In this document: in pieces, positions 24,701 through 35,125 of the stretch
Numbering within the stretch: position 1 is the stretch's first letter
How the letters are laid out: each line of letters starts with the position of its first letter
Source of the DNA: Plasmodium malariae
Lineage: Eukaryota; Apicomplexa; Aconoidasida; Haemosporida; Plasmodiidae
Direction of reading: 5' to 3'
Assembly (NCBI RefSeq): GCF_900090045.1
Contig: NC_041783.1
Coordinates: 1,994,001-2,058,000, forward strand
Length of the DNA: 64,000 nucleotides
The notes under the pieces: generated by a model
Database searches by the model: none
The model's input: the letters and a program-made list of their open reading frames with translations, nothing else
Told to the model about the DNA's origin: nothing
Position numbers and translations under genes: made by a program

Positions 24701-27700
24701 GTTTCTGCTGTTTCTCCTGTTTCTGCTGTCTCTGCTGTTTCTGCTGTCTCTGCTTTCTTTTCCATCTTTGGCTTTTCTCGCTTTCCTAATCTTGCCCTCT
24801 CTACTGCTTCCCGTACGTTCCATACTGTTACCTATTTTTTTCTTATTAATTCCTGCATCCAATGGTTCTCTACATTTAGTTTTTTTCTTTTCCTCATTAT
24901 TTTCATTTTCACCTTTGTAATAATAATACTCCTTTGCACTAGTAGTACTACTATTATTACTACCATTACTACTACCATTACTACTACCATCATTCATTTT
25001 TTTTTCTAAAAAATTGCTCTCTTTCAGCATTTCTTGAAACGTCTTTTCGTATTCCACCTTATGTTCATTTCTTCTTCTGCTATTATGTTCGTCATATTCC
25101 TTCTGATCTGGGTAATTTTTCACATCTGTTTCTTCCACATGGATATCCTCAGCATGTCTCTTTTTATCTACATGGTAAAGCTTCTCGTAATTTTTCTTTT
25201 TTTTTGTTTCATTTGGCTGTTCCTCTATGTGAATCTTGCCAACACTTCCTTCTCTTCTTTCCCCGTTTTTCTCCATTTCCACATTTTTCTCCTTTTGTGC
25301 AATTTTTTCTACTTCCACGTTTTTCACATCTTCACATGAATTATCCTTCATCCCTTTAAACACCTTTTTCCCATTACCCTCTTCATTATTGTTCTGATCT
25401 TTGCTCTTTTTTAAGGCATCATTTTTCCTTCCATCTGTATCCTCTTCTTCATTTGAGCTCTTTGGTAAGGTATCTTTGTCTATATTATCGATTCCATTAT
25501 CCTCACCGCTACCACCTCCGGTGCCACTGTCCCCCTTGTTTGTATGTACCAATTTTTCATCGCTCCTGTTTTTAAGAATATTTTCAATAACTTTTAATTT
25601 TCTTTCTTTATCAAGGCGCACACACAAAGCCTTCTGTATCTCCTGCAGTACACACAACCGCGTGTTCATGATAACATTTGTTTTTTCCTTAACACATAAT
25701 TCTTGGTATTCTCTCTTTAAGTTTACTTCTGTTTGTATAAGGTTATTTATCGAGTTTGAAATTTTCGTTTTAAAATTATTTAATTCATCATCATTTAGTC
25801 CTGCATATTCTTCCTTTAACTTTTTATAAAAATTTTCATCTACTTTTTCATTATTCAGATTCGAATGTTTTCCATCAAACATGTTTACAAATGGGTTCAC
25901 ATTATTTTTTTTGTTACAGTCCGTATCACTGCAACTATTCAACCCTTTGTTGGGGTTCCTCACTTTATCTTTCGATGGATTCATACCGTCTTTGCACTCA
26001 CCAAATGAGTTAATGTTAATGTTATTATTACTGTGGCTAAGGCTGTGACTATGACTGTAACTAATACCGTGGTTGTTGTCTACATCGTTGCCTCCACTGT
26101 TGGACTTATTGTTGTGGCTACTACTCCCTACGCACCCAGGGAAGTCCTTGTTCGTGCTGCTGTGATAACTTTCATTCACCTTCACAAAATTTGACGGTAT
26201 GTTAGCGCTCCCGAATATGCCATTATTGTTACTGCTGAAGGAATTTTCATGAATATCTCCTTTTTTCTCTTGCCTATTTATATCCTTTTGCTGGTTGAAT
26301 GCCGCTTCGCTACTGATGTAGCTCTCTCTATTGTTACTTCCATTCTGGTTTGTGCATCCAGCTCGGTTTGTGCTTCTGTTTACGGCTGCGCTCCCATTCC
26401 TGTTGTTCATGGCGCTTACATCTTCAATAATTTGCGGATACACATAATTAGTTTCCTTTTTCTTCTTCTCCCTAAGTCGTTCTACATCATTTAGTAACAA
26501 CTGCTTAGCTTTGAACAATTTTTTAAAATGATTATTGTGCCTTTTTTTAATATCAGCACTTATATTAATACCTAGTTTATCTGGATGCCATTTTTTGGAA
26601 AGGTTAGAAAAGGCTTGCTTAATTTCTGCAACAGTACAATTTTTATTAATATTCAGTATTTGAAATGATGTAGCATTTATTTGTGATTTTAATTTTTCTT
26701 CTTTATCATCAGGTTTAATATTACATTTCAAGCACATATTTTTATAAGTAAGTAGGGCATTATCATATTCTAATAAATTTTCATATGCATGTATTTGAGT
26801 ATCATATGCGTTGACATATTTTGGTATATAGTTTAGACAATTATTACAATTTTCTATTACATCAATCCATTTATTTAAATGCATTAATGTTCTTGCTCTA
26901 TTATAATATAGTTTTCCAATATTTTCATTCATTGATTTTCCCATTCGTACTGACTCTGATAATTTTATTTGTTTTTCTAATGCATCGGTATATAATTCAT
27001 ATGCTTTTTCGTAATTACCATTTTTGTAATTCTCTGCACCTTTTCCAGCTATGTCTAAAATATAATTGGATATTAAATCAATTTTTATTTCTTCATTTTC
27101 TACATAATCTAATGGTGTTTTATTTTCTATATTTTTATCAAATATATAATAGTAATTTTTTCCTGATAACTTCAATAATTTTATTAAGTCATAATTTTTT
27201 TTCTGTAAAACGTAGTGATATATATTATCATTAGTTTGTGGATTAATAGGCTCGCATGAGAAATTTAGAAACATCGTTAACATAAATCTTTTTAGCGTTT
27301 CATTGGAGCAGTAAAACATGGGATGTTTGATGTTATAATGGATCAAATCGATGCTAACAGGAGTATCACTGTTGACATTGCCGCGTCCACTCTCACTCCC
27401 AACAACTGCGAGGGCATGAATTAGTCTTGCTCCCTTTATATTCGGTACATCATTCAGCCTAATGTTCGTATCAATCAAGCACATATCAAAGAATTTAAGA
27501 AATAGTGCTTTCTTTATAATTCTAATCCACCTAAAATTATCACATTTTAAGCAAGTCATAAATATTTTATATAAATTAAAAATATGCATATTTTTAAAAA
27601 TAAGAATTAAAATAATAGAATTAATCATAGCAACTTTTTCTTTATTTTTATCTAAATCCGTATTTTCCAAATGTTTTATAACCTCTCTTTCTAAATCTTT

Positions 27701-30700
27701 ATATGATTTGTTTTCATTTCTTTCTTTTTTCAAACACAAATGTATACTTAGAATTTTCGCTTCTATAATACAATATTCTTGCAAATGCTTTATAATTTTT
27801 CGATGATTACAAATATCTTTATATTGTAATATAAAATTGGATATATAACATCCATATATTGTTGTTTTAGTTTCATCATCATATTTTTCTGTACTCTTTT
27901 CATAAGAAATCCTAATTGTTTTCATTTTTAAAATAAAATCATCTATAATATTGTTATCAATTATATCGCTATTACCATAATAGAAAGGAAATTCATACAT
28001 CGTTACTACTTCTTTGCTCTTTTCATTATTATTACTGCTTACTTCTTCATAGGCCTTTTTTACATTATCTGTCCCAGCTTCTCCTTGAAAATTATTATGT
28101 ACATTGGTGCCAATACCGTTCATTCTCCTCTGATCAACAGTGGGGTGTTCGATACGTTCACCCACAGGTCCACTATTTCCACTGCTGTATAGACAATTGC
28201 CTATGTTTGTTGTATTTCCGTCGATGTACCCTGGATTAGCCATACCATCAGCACCAGCCGCGTTATCAGCGGTACACTTCTTCGACATATCATTGAGATT
28301 TTCAATTTTTTTTATTTCATAATTTTTTTTCTCAATTTCCATTTTCAATCTTTCGACTTCTTTTTTAAGCAGATCGTTTTGTGACTTGGTGTCAATAAGC
28401 TCTTTAGCAAAATTTCTATCAAATTTGTTAATTAAATTGCTTAATTCATTTTCAAATGTGGATAAAGTTAATTTCATTTCTTCATTCTGTTCCTTAAGCT
28501 TTGATATATCTTTTTCGTATGAAGCCATTTTGCTTTTATTGCTACTATTTAGCTCTTGTAGATATGTTATTTCCTTTCTTAATCCTCTCGTTAATAATAC
28601 ATAGTTATATAATTTCGATTCTAACTGTGACCCTTTTTTTTCTTCATTATATATAGAATACTCTAATATTTCGACAATTTTTTTTAATTTATACATTCTC
28701 TTTTTTGTAGGATTTTTTAAAAACTTTACGCTGCTCTTTTTCTTCTCTAACTGGTTTTCTTTGTCCACGTAATACTCTAATTCGAACGAACATGCGCTGT
28801 CCAAGCTTATATTGCTCCCACTCCTTGCCTTTGCGCTGGCACTGTTCCCACTATCACCATTTTTGTCGCCGCTTGTAGCACCGCTTCTAGCACCATCTCT
28901 ATCATTACTTCCATTACCGTTTCCATTACTGGCACTAATTTTATTATGACTAATGTTTCCCTCTTTGTTATTCTGCCAAACTGTGTAGGCATATTTTGCG
29001 TATGCACTATGACCGCTACTCAATTCGCTGTCATCCCTGCTATCGCCAGGAATTATACCTTTTTTTTTTTTTTTTTTCATTTTACTTTTGTTTGATTTAA
29101 AAAGATGGTCATCCGTAAAATCTTTATACTCCTTTTTTGTTTCTCTAATACAACTGCCTGTATTACACTTTAAATCGATAAATTCATTGGTACAAACATT
29201 TTCTGAATTGTTGGTAATGTCTACATTATTATTTTTCTTTACATCATCAAAGTTTATATTCTCTTTATCATTCATGCTTATATCTTCACTAGTACTTTTT
29301 TTTTTTTTTTTTTTTTTATTTTGTAACACTTTTTTTTTGTTGTTATTAAGTGGAAATTTGCTCCGCAGAGTTTTCTTTGCACCGTTCTTTTTTAACTTTT
29401 CCTCATTTAAGAGTCCTCCATTCATGTTTCTAATATTTTTTTCATTATCATTGCCGTTACTTATGTTACAACTTTTGCTGTTACTTTTGTTATTACTTTT
29501 GCTGTTACTTATGCTTCTACTTTTGCTATTACTATTGGTGTTGTTCCTAGTTAAACTGTTAATGATTTTATTGCCTACGATTCCTATATTACTTCTAACC
29601 TTTTCAAGGTTACTAAATACATTCCTTGTTACAGTACTTGCTTGATCGTTGAAATTTGTACCAATAATTTCATCACTAGCAAAATTGTCAACTACATTAT
29701 TACTTTTTTTACTAGTTGAATTCATATGTAGAAAATTTTCCGACAATTTTTTATTCATATCTTGTGTATAATTATTATCACTATTTTCAAGTTTTTTATC
29801 AAAATTTGAAAATACATCATTAAAATATTTCAATTTTTTTTTTTCGTTTTTATCTTCGGTAAATATATCATAGTAAGAGTATATGTTAGAATAAATATCA
29901 TAATAATCAGAATTATAATTTTTTAAATTTCCTTTATTCCTCTTATTTGACTTTTTTGATTCCTTATAAAAACAACTCTTTTTTTTCTTTTCGTCGTTAC
30001 TATTCACGTTATTGCTGCTGTTACTTTTATTTCTATTGCTAATATTATTGTTATTGTTATTGCTACTGTTAATGTTAATGTTATTGCTACTGTTAATGTT
30101 ATTGTTATTGTTATTTCTACTGTTAATGTTATTGTTATTGTTATTGCTAATGTTGTTGCTAATGTTATTGCTAATGTTATTGCTATTGCTATTGCTAATG
30201 TTATTGTTATTACTATTGCTATTGCTATTTTTATTGCTATTTTTATTGCTATTTTTATTGCAGTTTTTAATGCTATTTTTATTGCTATATATATTGCCAT
30301 ATATATTGCTATTTATATTGCTATTTATATTGCTTCTGCTATTCTTATTGCTATCTTTAATGTTATTGTTAATGCTACCACTACTGTTCTTAAGTTGTGT
30401 CTTTTTCTTTTTTTTCCTGTTCAAGGAGAAATTGCTTATTTCGCTGCTGTTTGTGTCATCCTCTTCCTCATCATCCTCGTCCTCCTCATAATCTTCATCA
30501 TCATTCTCGCCATCATCCTCTTCGTCATCCTCGTCCTCATCCTCTTCCTCATCATCGTCATCTTCGTCATCCTCTTCGTCATCCTCTTCGTCATCCTCTT
30601 CGTCATCCTCTTCGTCATCTTCTTCCTTACTTCCTTGTTTTGTACTAAAAAGATGATTTCTATTTTTGCTGGCATTATTTGCATTATAAAATGCACTATT

Positions 30701-30910
30701 CCTGCTACTACTTGAAGTCTTTTCTAAATTTACATCATCCAAGTTATTGTATGTACTATAATTTATATCACTCATAAACTTAAAAAATTTTTTTTCATTT
30801 GAGTTGTTATAAATGTTTTCTTTGAAGGGGATTTTCTTTTTAAAGTTTGCACTACCTTGTTGTCTAATTATTTTATTATCACCACTTTTTTTCTGATTCA
30901 TACTTCTCAC
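21773..30910 (-). CDS. Giant TPR and J-domain (DnaJ-like) protein
   Basis: Single exon, 3045 residues. Order: acidic run (about 95-152), Asn/Ser-rich tract (about 185-300), coiled coil (about 735-870), a conserved-looking globular helical region (about 970-1280), a TPR-like segment (about 1285-1400; YKNGNYEKAYELYTDALEK, LYYNRARTLMHLNKW), then a J domain (about 1412-1480) with the essential HPD tripeptide near residue 1441 in KWHPDKLG. TPR followed by J domain resembles DNAJC7-type co-chaperones that hand clients to Hsp70. The remaining half is low-complexity with tandem repeats (separate entries), probably disordered. The J domain is central, not N-terminal, and lacks the Gly/Phe and zinc regions of type I/II DnaJ. 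Start ATG 30910 is the first in frame. Long antisense frames are shadows of its codon bias. Confidence 0.9.
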   Translation of the reverse strand: MRSMNQKKSGDNKIIRQQGSANFKKKIPFKENIYNNSNEKKFFKFMSDINYSTYNNLDDVNLEKTSSSSRNSAFYNANNASKNRNHLFSTKQGSKEEDDEEDDEEDDEEDDEEDDEDDDDEEEDEDEDDEEDDGENDDEDYEEDEDDEEEDDTNSSEISNFSLNRKKKKKTQLKNSSGSINNNIKDSNKNSRSNINSNINSNIYGNIYSNKNSIKNCNKNSNKNSNKNSNSNSNNNNISNSNSNNISNNISNNISNNNNNNINSRNNNNNNINSSNNININSSNNNNNNISNRNKSNSSNNVNSNDEKKKKSCFYKESKKSNKRNKGNLKNYNSDYYDIYSNIYSYYDIFTEDKNEKKKLKYFNDVFSNFDKKLENSDNNYTQDMNKKLSENFLHMNSTSKKSNNVVDNFASDEIIGTNFNDQASTVTRNVFSNLEKVRSNIGIVGNKIINSLTRNNTNSNSKSRSISNSKSNNKSNSKSCNISNGNDNEKNIRNMNGGLLNEEKLKKNGAKKTLRSKFPLNNNKKKVLQNKKKKKKKSTSEDISMNDKENINFDDVKKNNNVDITNNSENVCTNEFIDLKCNTGSCIRETKKEYKDFTDDHLFKSNKSKMKKKKKKGIIPGDSRDDSELSSGHSAYAKYAYTVWQNNKEGNISHNKISASNGNGNGSNDRDGARSGATSGDKNGDSGNSASAKARSGSNISLDSACSFELEYYVDKENQLEKKKSSVKFLKNPTKKRMYKLKKIVEILEYSIYNEEKKGSQLESKLYNYVLLTRGLRKEITYLQELNSSNKSKMASYEKDISKLKEQNEEMKLTLSTFENELSNLINKFDRNFAKELIDTKSQNDLLKKEVERLKMEIEKKNYEIKKIENLNDMSKKCTADNAAGADGMANPGYIDGNTTNIGNCLYSSGNSGPVGERIEHPTVDQRRMNGIGTNVHNNFQGEAGTDNVKKAYEEVSSNNNEKSKEVVTMYEFPFYYGNSDIIDNNIIDDFILKMKTIRISYEKSTEKYDDETKTTIYGCYISNFILQYKDICNHRKIIKHLQEYCIIEAKILSIHLCLKKERNENKSYKDLEREVIKHLENTDLDKNKEKVAMINSIILILIFKNMHIFNLYKIFMTCLKCDNFRWIRIIKKALFLKFFDMCLIDTNIRLNDVPNIKGARLIHALAVVGSESGRGNVNSDTPVSIDLIHYNIKHPMFYCSNETLKRFMLTMFLNFSCEPINPQTNDNIYHYVLQKKNYDLIKLLKLSGKNYYYIFDKNIENKTPLDYVENEEIKIDLISNYILDIAGKGAENYKNGNYEKAYELYTDALEKQIKLSESVRMGKSMNENIGKLYYNRARTLMHLNKWIDVIENCNNCLNYIPKYVNAYDTQIHAYENLLEYDNALLTYKNMCLKCNIKPDDKEEKLKSQINATSFQILNINKNCTVAEIKQAFSNLSKKWHPDKLGINISADIKKRHNNHFKKLFKAKQLLLNDVERLREKKKKETNYVYPQIIEDVSAMNNRNGSAAVNRSTNRAGCTNQNGSNNRESYISSEAAFNQQKDINRQEKKGDIHENSFSSNNNGIFGSANIPSNFVKVNESYHSSTNKDFPGCVGSSSHNNKSNSGGNDVDNNHGISYSHSHSLSHSNNNININSFGECKDGMNPSKDKVRNPNKGLNSCSDTDCNKKNNVNPFVNMFDGKHSNLNNEKVDENFYKKLKEEYAGLNDDELNNFKTKISNSINNLIQTEVNLKREYQELCVKEKTNVIMNTRLCVLQEIQKALCVRLDKERKLKVIENILKNRSDEKLVHTNKGDSGTGGGSGEDNGIDNIDKDTLPKSSNEEEDTDGRKNDALKKSKDQNNNEEGNGKKVFKGMKDNSCEDVKNVEVEKIAQKEKNVEMEKNGERREGSVGKIHIEEQPNETKKKKNYEKLYHVDKKRHAEDIHVEETDVKNYPDQKEYDEHNSRRRNEHKVEYEKTFQEMLKESNFLEKKMNDGSSNGSSNGSNNSSTTSAKEYYYYKGENENNEEKKKTKCREPLDAGINKKKIGNSMERTGSSREGKIRKARKAKDGKESRDSRNSRDSRNRRNSRNSRNSRNSRNSRDIKGDDNFEGNREFKGGKQSGKEWEEEHKVNESNKKKMDKFKMTDDDNFMFMDDKNSVYHGNKETNIMFEGNEKDNNVFENITTKKNSNQSFRYSNLPMENMRINDYEKSTNNNISGDNFLFINKSSRKDYIQVNISSNVNNAKNDESLFFQENRNDNNFSKKETIMSNSQNFEQHHHNGMSSSNSNYDANGSNTNELKATNDATQGTTKRGDAHTRLRQEEDNYENYENGENRQNCENRQNCENRQNCENHQNCENHQNYENYQNYENHQNGENHQNGENHQNCEKYEKNIQSEDDANNNMGNVNFINEESFYGKVFNNVDKATFSVEQEDDYPYRKKKMNDSSDTGNVNFITGSNNANNMGNKNNNIIIGNDTNNTNSSNSITNMMNAKDSVNNLMNSSNSMTNIMNANNSMNDLINGENHVNLFRVDLSSDNNSVDDYFENNSYATLNSRNIHFLDKKNHPFKISENNEEEEYMNDNNGACLINYSSGGSAAKKENKVTSSLFRGSNNSFTNKNVDISMGGRGYKNITFNNVGSNNSANLNSIYKEKNFQRDLIYSNDNFNREKKINTMKGSNNKYTSDNEGGVKGEIFYNLYNDSGSSNYSNRNSNNKKSRTSNNQMSNDRMSNDRMSNDRMNNDRMNNDRMNNDRMSNDRMNNFESSFFNKNSAPYDSVSNIRSSFDKNSYPKKDDDNADSFLNYNNEFDDNFKNKVTNNIFFNSLNNQHYMDDNDVDNDYLDNTAEKDVDVDAHVREHVNDDVDTAFHIDDVKGNCNQNSLTRDIKGSKNYQYEKNNDAYNNEILDNKTDNLMYDETDFLNSNSNLYNNLNRSYNYENSKLRSSMMFLNENVEKNQNIMRIFSNDLNSISLEKEQDEKNKFTFIDNLEKLKYKNFKEKITTDENNLTKPKKSSFDKINTKANGDKSKSSDPNQSSFPKKNGSSDDKQKDLDQNKKSKLKAKDNNKPTE
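22699..22820 (-). repeat. 15-bp coding repeat (MSNDR/MNNDR) in the J-domain gene
   Basis: About eight copies of a 15-bp unit (attcgatcgttgctc or attcgatcgttgttc on the + strand) encode the pentapeptides MSNDR and MNNDR. The unit also contains the palindrome cgatcg. The copies differ mainly by one synonymous-looking base that changes Ser to Asn. Confidence 0.9.
23809..23995 (-). repeat. 18-bp coding repeat (ENRQNC/ENHQNG/ENYQNY) in the J-domain gene
   Basis: About ten tandem 18-bp units encode hexapeptides of the form Glu-Asn-X-Gln-Asn-X, where the variable positions are Arg/His/Tyr and Cys/Tyr/Gly. The Cys-rich copies cluster at one end. All six frames are open here, hence spurious overlapping frames. 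Confidence 0.9.
24672..24754 (-). repeat. Arg/Ser/Asn coding repeat in the J-domain gene
   Basis: Tandem 9-bp units (gctgtttct variants on the + strand) encode RNS/RDS triplets. They form a basic, low-complexity segment at about residues 2053-2080. Confidence 0.8.
30004..30630 (-). repeat. Asn/Ser- and Asp/Glu-coding low-complexity tracts at the J-domain protein N-terminus
   Basis: 30004-30330 is a long array of AAT/AAC/AGT-type codons coding Asn/Ser/Ile strings. 30466-30630 is an array of GAA/GAT/GAC codons (unit 12 bp, tcgtcatcctct on the + strand) coding an acidic block of about 55 residues. Confidence 0.85.
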
Positions 30911-32350
30911 TTTTCCTTTATAAAACGTGAAGCATACGCACGAATATATATATATATATATGCATATATATGTACCTGTTTAACTACTTATCGTAGCGAT
31001 GATATACGTGTGCACTTGCATTCGCTTATCACTTTACTCAATGCATAAAACTTTTATCATATACTTCAATTTCATTTCATAAGCCGTTTTTATTCACTCA
31101 CTTTTTCCCTTCCTTCCACAACGTTATAATTTTCAAAAATGAAAAAATTCGTATCAATATATTTTTAGCCGCGTATTTATTGCGTCACCTTTGGTATATT
31201 TTTCTGTATTTTGGTATATTTTTCTGTATTTTGGTATATTTTTCTGTATTTTGGTATATTTTTCTGTATTTTGGTATATTTTGCTGTATTTTGGTATACT
31301 TTTCTGTATTTTGGTATATTTTGCTGTATTTTGGTATATTTTGCTGTATTTTGGTATATTTTGCTGTATTTTGGTATATTTTTCTGTATTTTGGTATATT
31401 TTGCTGTATTTTGGTATATTTTTCTGTATTTTGGTATATTTTGCTGTATTTTGGTATATTTTGCTGTATTTTGGTATTTTTATTGTATTTCACTTTATTC
31501 TGCTATATTTCGAATTATTTTGCTATACTTCACTTTATTCTGCTATAATTCACTTTACACTGCTTTATTTAATTTTTTTGTTTATTTTAATTAACCTCTT
31601 TTCATATAACATATATGTATTTGCAATCATTTTTATAAGCTTTTCCTATCTGTGGCTCTTCAACTTTTTAAAAAGTCATATTTAAAAAGATCGCGTTAAT
31701 AAAATTAATTAAAAAAAAAAAAAAAAAAGCAGCACTGAAAAAAGGATCGTACTTTATGCAAAAAAGGAAAAAAATAAAACGAAGGAGAAACAAATAAATG
31801 TATGCAAGAATGCACAAGGGCATGTATACATTGCGATTATTGAACGAAAGGGCGGAAAATGTAAACGTATGGATGTGCATACATGTGTACGTATATGTAC
31901 GAGTACATATATATGTGTACAGGAACAGTTTTTATCTTAAAAAAAATTACATAAAAAAGATTGGGTTAATAATTATGTTTTTTAAAATTTTCCCTTGCTA
32001 CTACAATGGTAATTAATGCGGGAAAGACAAAAAATTGTAATGAGTATGCATATGTGTATGCGTATAAGTATGTGTTTGAGTATGCATATATGTTTGTATT
32101 TGTGTATGTGTACGTGTACTAAATGTATATAAAAAACATCACAAAAAAAAAAAAAACATATCATTAATAATGTGCATGTGTTTTTTTTGAACGTATATTT
32201 TAGGATAAAAAAATAAAACAAAAAAAAAAAAAATGAAATGACAAGAAGGTATAAAAATTATTCGTTATGTATTACTTAAGAGAGCACAAATTATTAAAAA
32301 AAAAAAAAAAAAAAAAAACAAGCATAATACATATACGTGAAAATATTATC

Positions 32351-32382
<32 letters not shown>

Positions 32383-33918
32383 CGCTAAATATGTTATATG
32401 CAGACGTATGTTTATATAAATGCATACGTTACACATACTCGCGCGTTAGTATATACAGATATACGTACGTATTTATGTTTACATGTACATACATACGCGC
32501 ATACTAACATATGTTTAATTACGTATATATATAGACCATAATAAAACATATAAATACACGTAATATTAATATTTAATACAAAAAAAAAAAAAAAAGCACA
32601 TAAAGCCTATAAGACTGTCGAAGTATTTTTTTTCACTAATCTTTTAATTCTTCCAAAATAAAAAAAGGTCGTTTGTTTGCCCTCGAGTTTATTAGCATAA
32701 TTTTATTTTATTTTTTTAATTAAAATAAAATGCACATATAATTGTTTATTTCCATTATTTTACATATACATATGTATATATTATATTATGTATATATATA
32801 TTATATTATGTATATATATATTATATATGTATATATGAGTTGTATTCACGTAGTCTTTTTTTCGTATTGAAGGTAAATAATTAAATTGTCAAAATAAGTA
32901 GGCAAGTATTACTATTTATTAATTAGAGTAGTCTAAAATTTAATATCATCTCTATTCATTAAAGATGTATTCAATTTTGTATTTGCTTATAATCACTTTG
33001 TTTGTTACATATGTCAAGTATGTACATATGCGCAACTAATATATGAACAATTAATCTGTAAGCACGTAAAGTTAAAAAGTACAAGATATGGGCATTTAAG
33101 TACAGCATATTATTATAATTTTTTGCTTTACTAAATTTCTTTTAATCTTTTTTTTTAATTATTTTACACTTATTTGGCGAATAAAACAGCTTAAAATCAT
33201 CTGTTCGTTGTCCCTTTATTTATTGGCATTGGTAGTTACGTTATTATTATTTTAAAAAAAATTATAAAAAATACTGTTCTCTAATATTGTAAAACTCTAT
33301 TGTTTGAGAATAGCAATTTGACATAGCGACATATATATATATATATATTAATATATGCATACATTTATATACGTATATATTTATATATGTATATATTTAT
33401 GTATGTATAATATATATTAATGTACGTGCACATAGATGGTACATAATGTTAGCATCCTTTTTTTTTTGTCAAATTTTTTATGTTCTGTTTAATGACTTTT
33501 TAATAATTTTTATATATATCCTTTTGCTGACTTGTTAATAACTTTAAAATATCATTTGGATGACTTTTTTTTGAAAAACTTAAAATTTTGTTATGAATGC
33601 ACAAACGTTTTGCTAAAATCAGTATTTATGATTTTTATATGTATGTTGTAAAATGGTAAAAAAATAAAATATATGAAAGTTTTTTTTTTTTTGTTATGTA
33701 TACGAAGTATATAAAAAAAAATTTGTTTTCAAAATAAAATAATGCACTTTTTTTTTTTTTTTCCGTAACGTATATATATATATACATACATAGGTAAAAG
33801 AATACATACATATATATCATTATACGTGTATATATATGCCCATTACTTGTAGGTGGCATAAGGTTGTCGAAAGAAAATTAGTGAATTATATTACTAATGG
33901 TGAATTCGTTTTTTTCAG

Positions 33919-33954
<36 letters not shown>

Positions 33955-34307
33955 TTAGTGCGTATAAGTATTGTAAATAGTAGTACAATATGTCATATTC
34001 AAATGTATTTATTTTTTCTTCATCACGTGGACAACTCTATATATACATATTATATATTATGCTTACATATGTACAGATTTATGTACGTATTTATATACCT
34101 AGTAGGGGAATTTCATTTAGCTGTATGGATGTACAAAAATTTCTTCTTAATTTCAGAGATATACATATAAAAAAACATGTTTATAAACATGTCTTCAATT
34201 CTTGAAGAAGGAATAACTATATTACTTTATAGCAGATTTTGAAGAGAAAAAATAAAAGGAATTTAATTTTTTTTTTGTTATTGTTTTTATTCACTTAAGG
34301 GGGGGAA

Positions 34308-34352
<45 letters not shown>

Positions 34353-34460
34353 GTTTAGTACATGTTATATATGCATATCCAAACATTTTTATATGTACCT
34401 TTTTGACCATATTTGTGCACATGCGCAGCGTTTTTCCTGTTCGATGAGAACATACGGCTT
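30911..34460. other. 3.5-kb intergenic region upstream of the J-domain gene
   Basis: It contains the promoter of the J-domain gene at its left end and the 3' flank of the IST1-like gene at its right. Features are the minisatellite at 31191-31485, (TA)n tracts at 32357-32383, 33920-33949 and 34314-34349, and many homopolymers. A + frame 33990-34205 (71 codons, ATG start) reads protein-like at its C-terminal half but has no other support, so I do not call it. No RNA gene seen. Confidence 0.5.
31191..31485. repeat. 20-bp minisatellite, gtatatttttctgtattttg type
   Basis: About fourteen to fifteen near-perfect copies of a 20-bp unit (ggtatatttttctgtatttt), with a single T/G variant (tttct or ttgct) scattered among copies. 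It lies about 280 bp upstream of the J-domain gene start, hence within or near its promoter or 5' UTR. Confidence 0.95.
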
Positions 34461-35058
34461 TTAGTTTTTCAAAAGAGATTTGTTTAGCTTTAATATCACC
34501 TGCTTTTCAATTTTTTTGAAAATTTCTTTTTTGTTCATATCATGAACAGTCTCAGCATACTGTGCATATGTATTGACGGTTTCGAGTATATCATTTAGCT
34601 TAAAATTGTAAGGAGCATTAGAATTTTTTGAATTATTGCAAAATTTACAAAGGCATAGGTCTTTCTCATTATTTATGGGTATTTTCATTTCATACAAAAA
34701 AGAATTTTCGACGTCTTTTATTTCATTATAACAAAAAGAAAATTTATTGATGAGACTGCAAATGTTTTTATCGAGTAAAAGGAAATCTGTTTCAATAACT
34801 TGGATAAATTTCTTACCAAAATGTTTTATAAAATTTGTTCTGATATTTTCTGTATTACTAATATTTAATTTATTTGAACAATATAAAATATTCCGTATGC
34901 ACTTTTTTACTTCATCCTTATGATCTTTTCTTAACTCCAAAAATAAAGGTGAATTTGACTCATTACATAAATTAATTAATTTTCTGCACACCTGGCAAAT
35001 CCTCTCGTTTCGTAGCATCAGGCATATGTTCGCATGAGCCTTTTCCTTATCTCCCTTC
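34461..35058 (-). CDS. IST1-like ESCRT-III-associated protein (3' exon; 5' end unresolved)
   Basis: The exon starts after a ttttaag acceptor at 35059-35060 and ends at the stop at 34461. It reads as the IST1 (regulator of Vps4 in the MVB pathway) domain from its second helix onward: GDKEKAHANICLMLRNERI matches the family's GK.E.ARI.VE..IRE, then CIRNILYCSNKL matches the .I.tLIyAAPRL region, then IRTNFIKHFGKKFI matches IR.QF..KYGKEF, and a final DKNICSLINKFSF matches VN.RLV.KLS. IST1 binds ESCRT-III and Vps4 in membrane scission. Helix 1 of the domain (about 40 residues) is missing, so at least one upstream exon is required or the domain is N-terminally truncated. I could not find that exon on the minus strand nearby. 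The family call is from pattern and order, not a search. Confidence 0.7.
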
Positions 35059-35125
35059 CTTAAAAGATGCCAAGCGAAACAAAAAAAAATTAGAAAAAAG
35101 AGTAAACAGGGATGAACAAACAGAG

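Noticed and set aside
22684..30715. Many + strand frames of 60-185 codons (Ser/Leu/Phe-rich)
   Set aside because: Antisense shadows of the Asn/Ser/Asp/Lys codon bias of the J-domain gene.
31180..31685. Plus and minus frames with FWYIFLYFG or KYTKIQKNIP repeats
   Set aside because: Translation of a 20-bp minisatellite; 20 is not a multiple of 3 and the three frames give rotated copies of the same peptide.
33990..34205. 71-codon + ATG frame in the gap before the IST1-like gene
   Set aside because: Half of it is TA/TG microsatellite; composition of the rest alone is not enough to call a gene.
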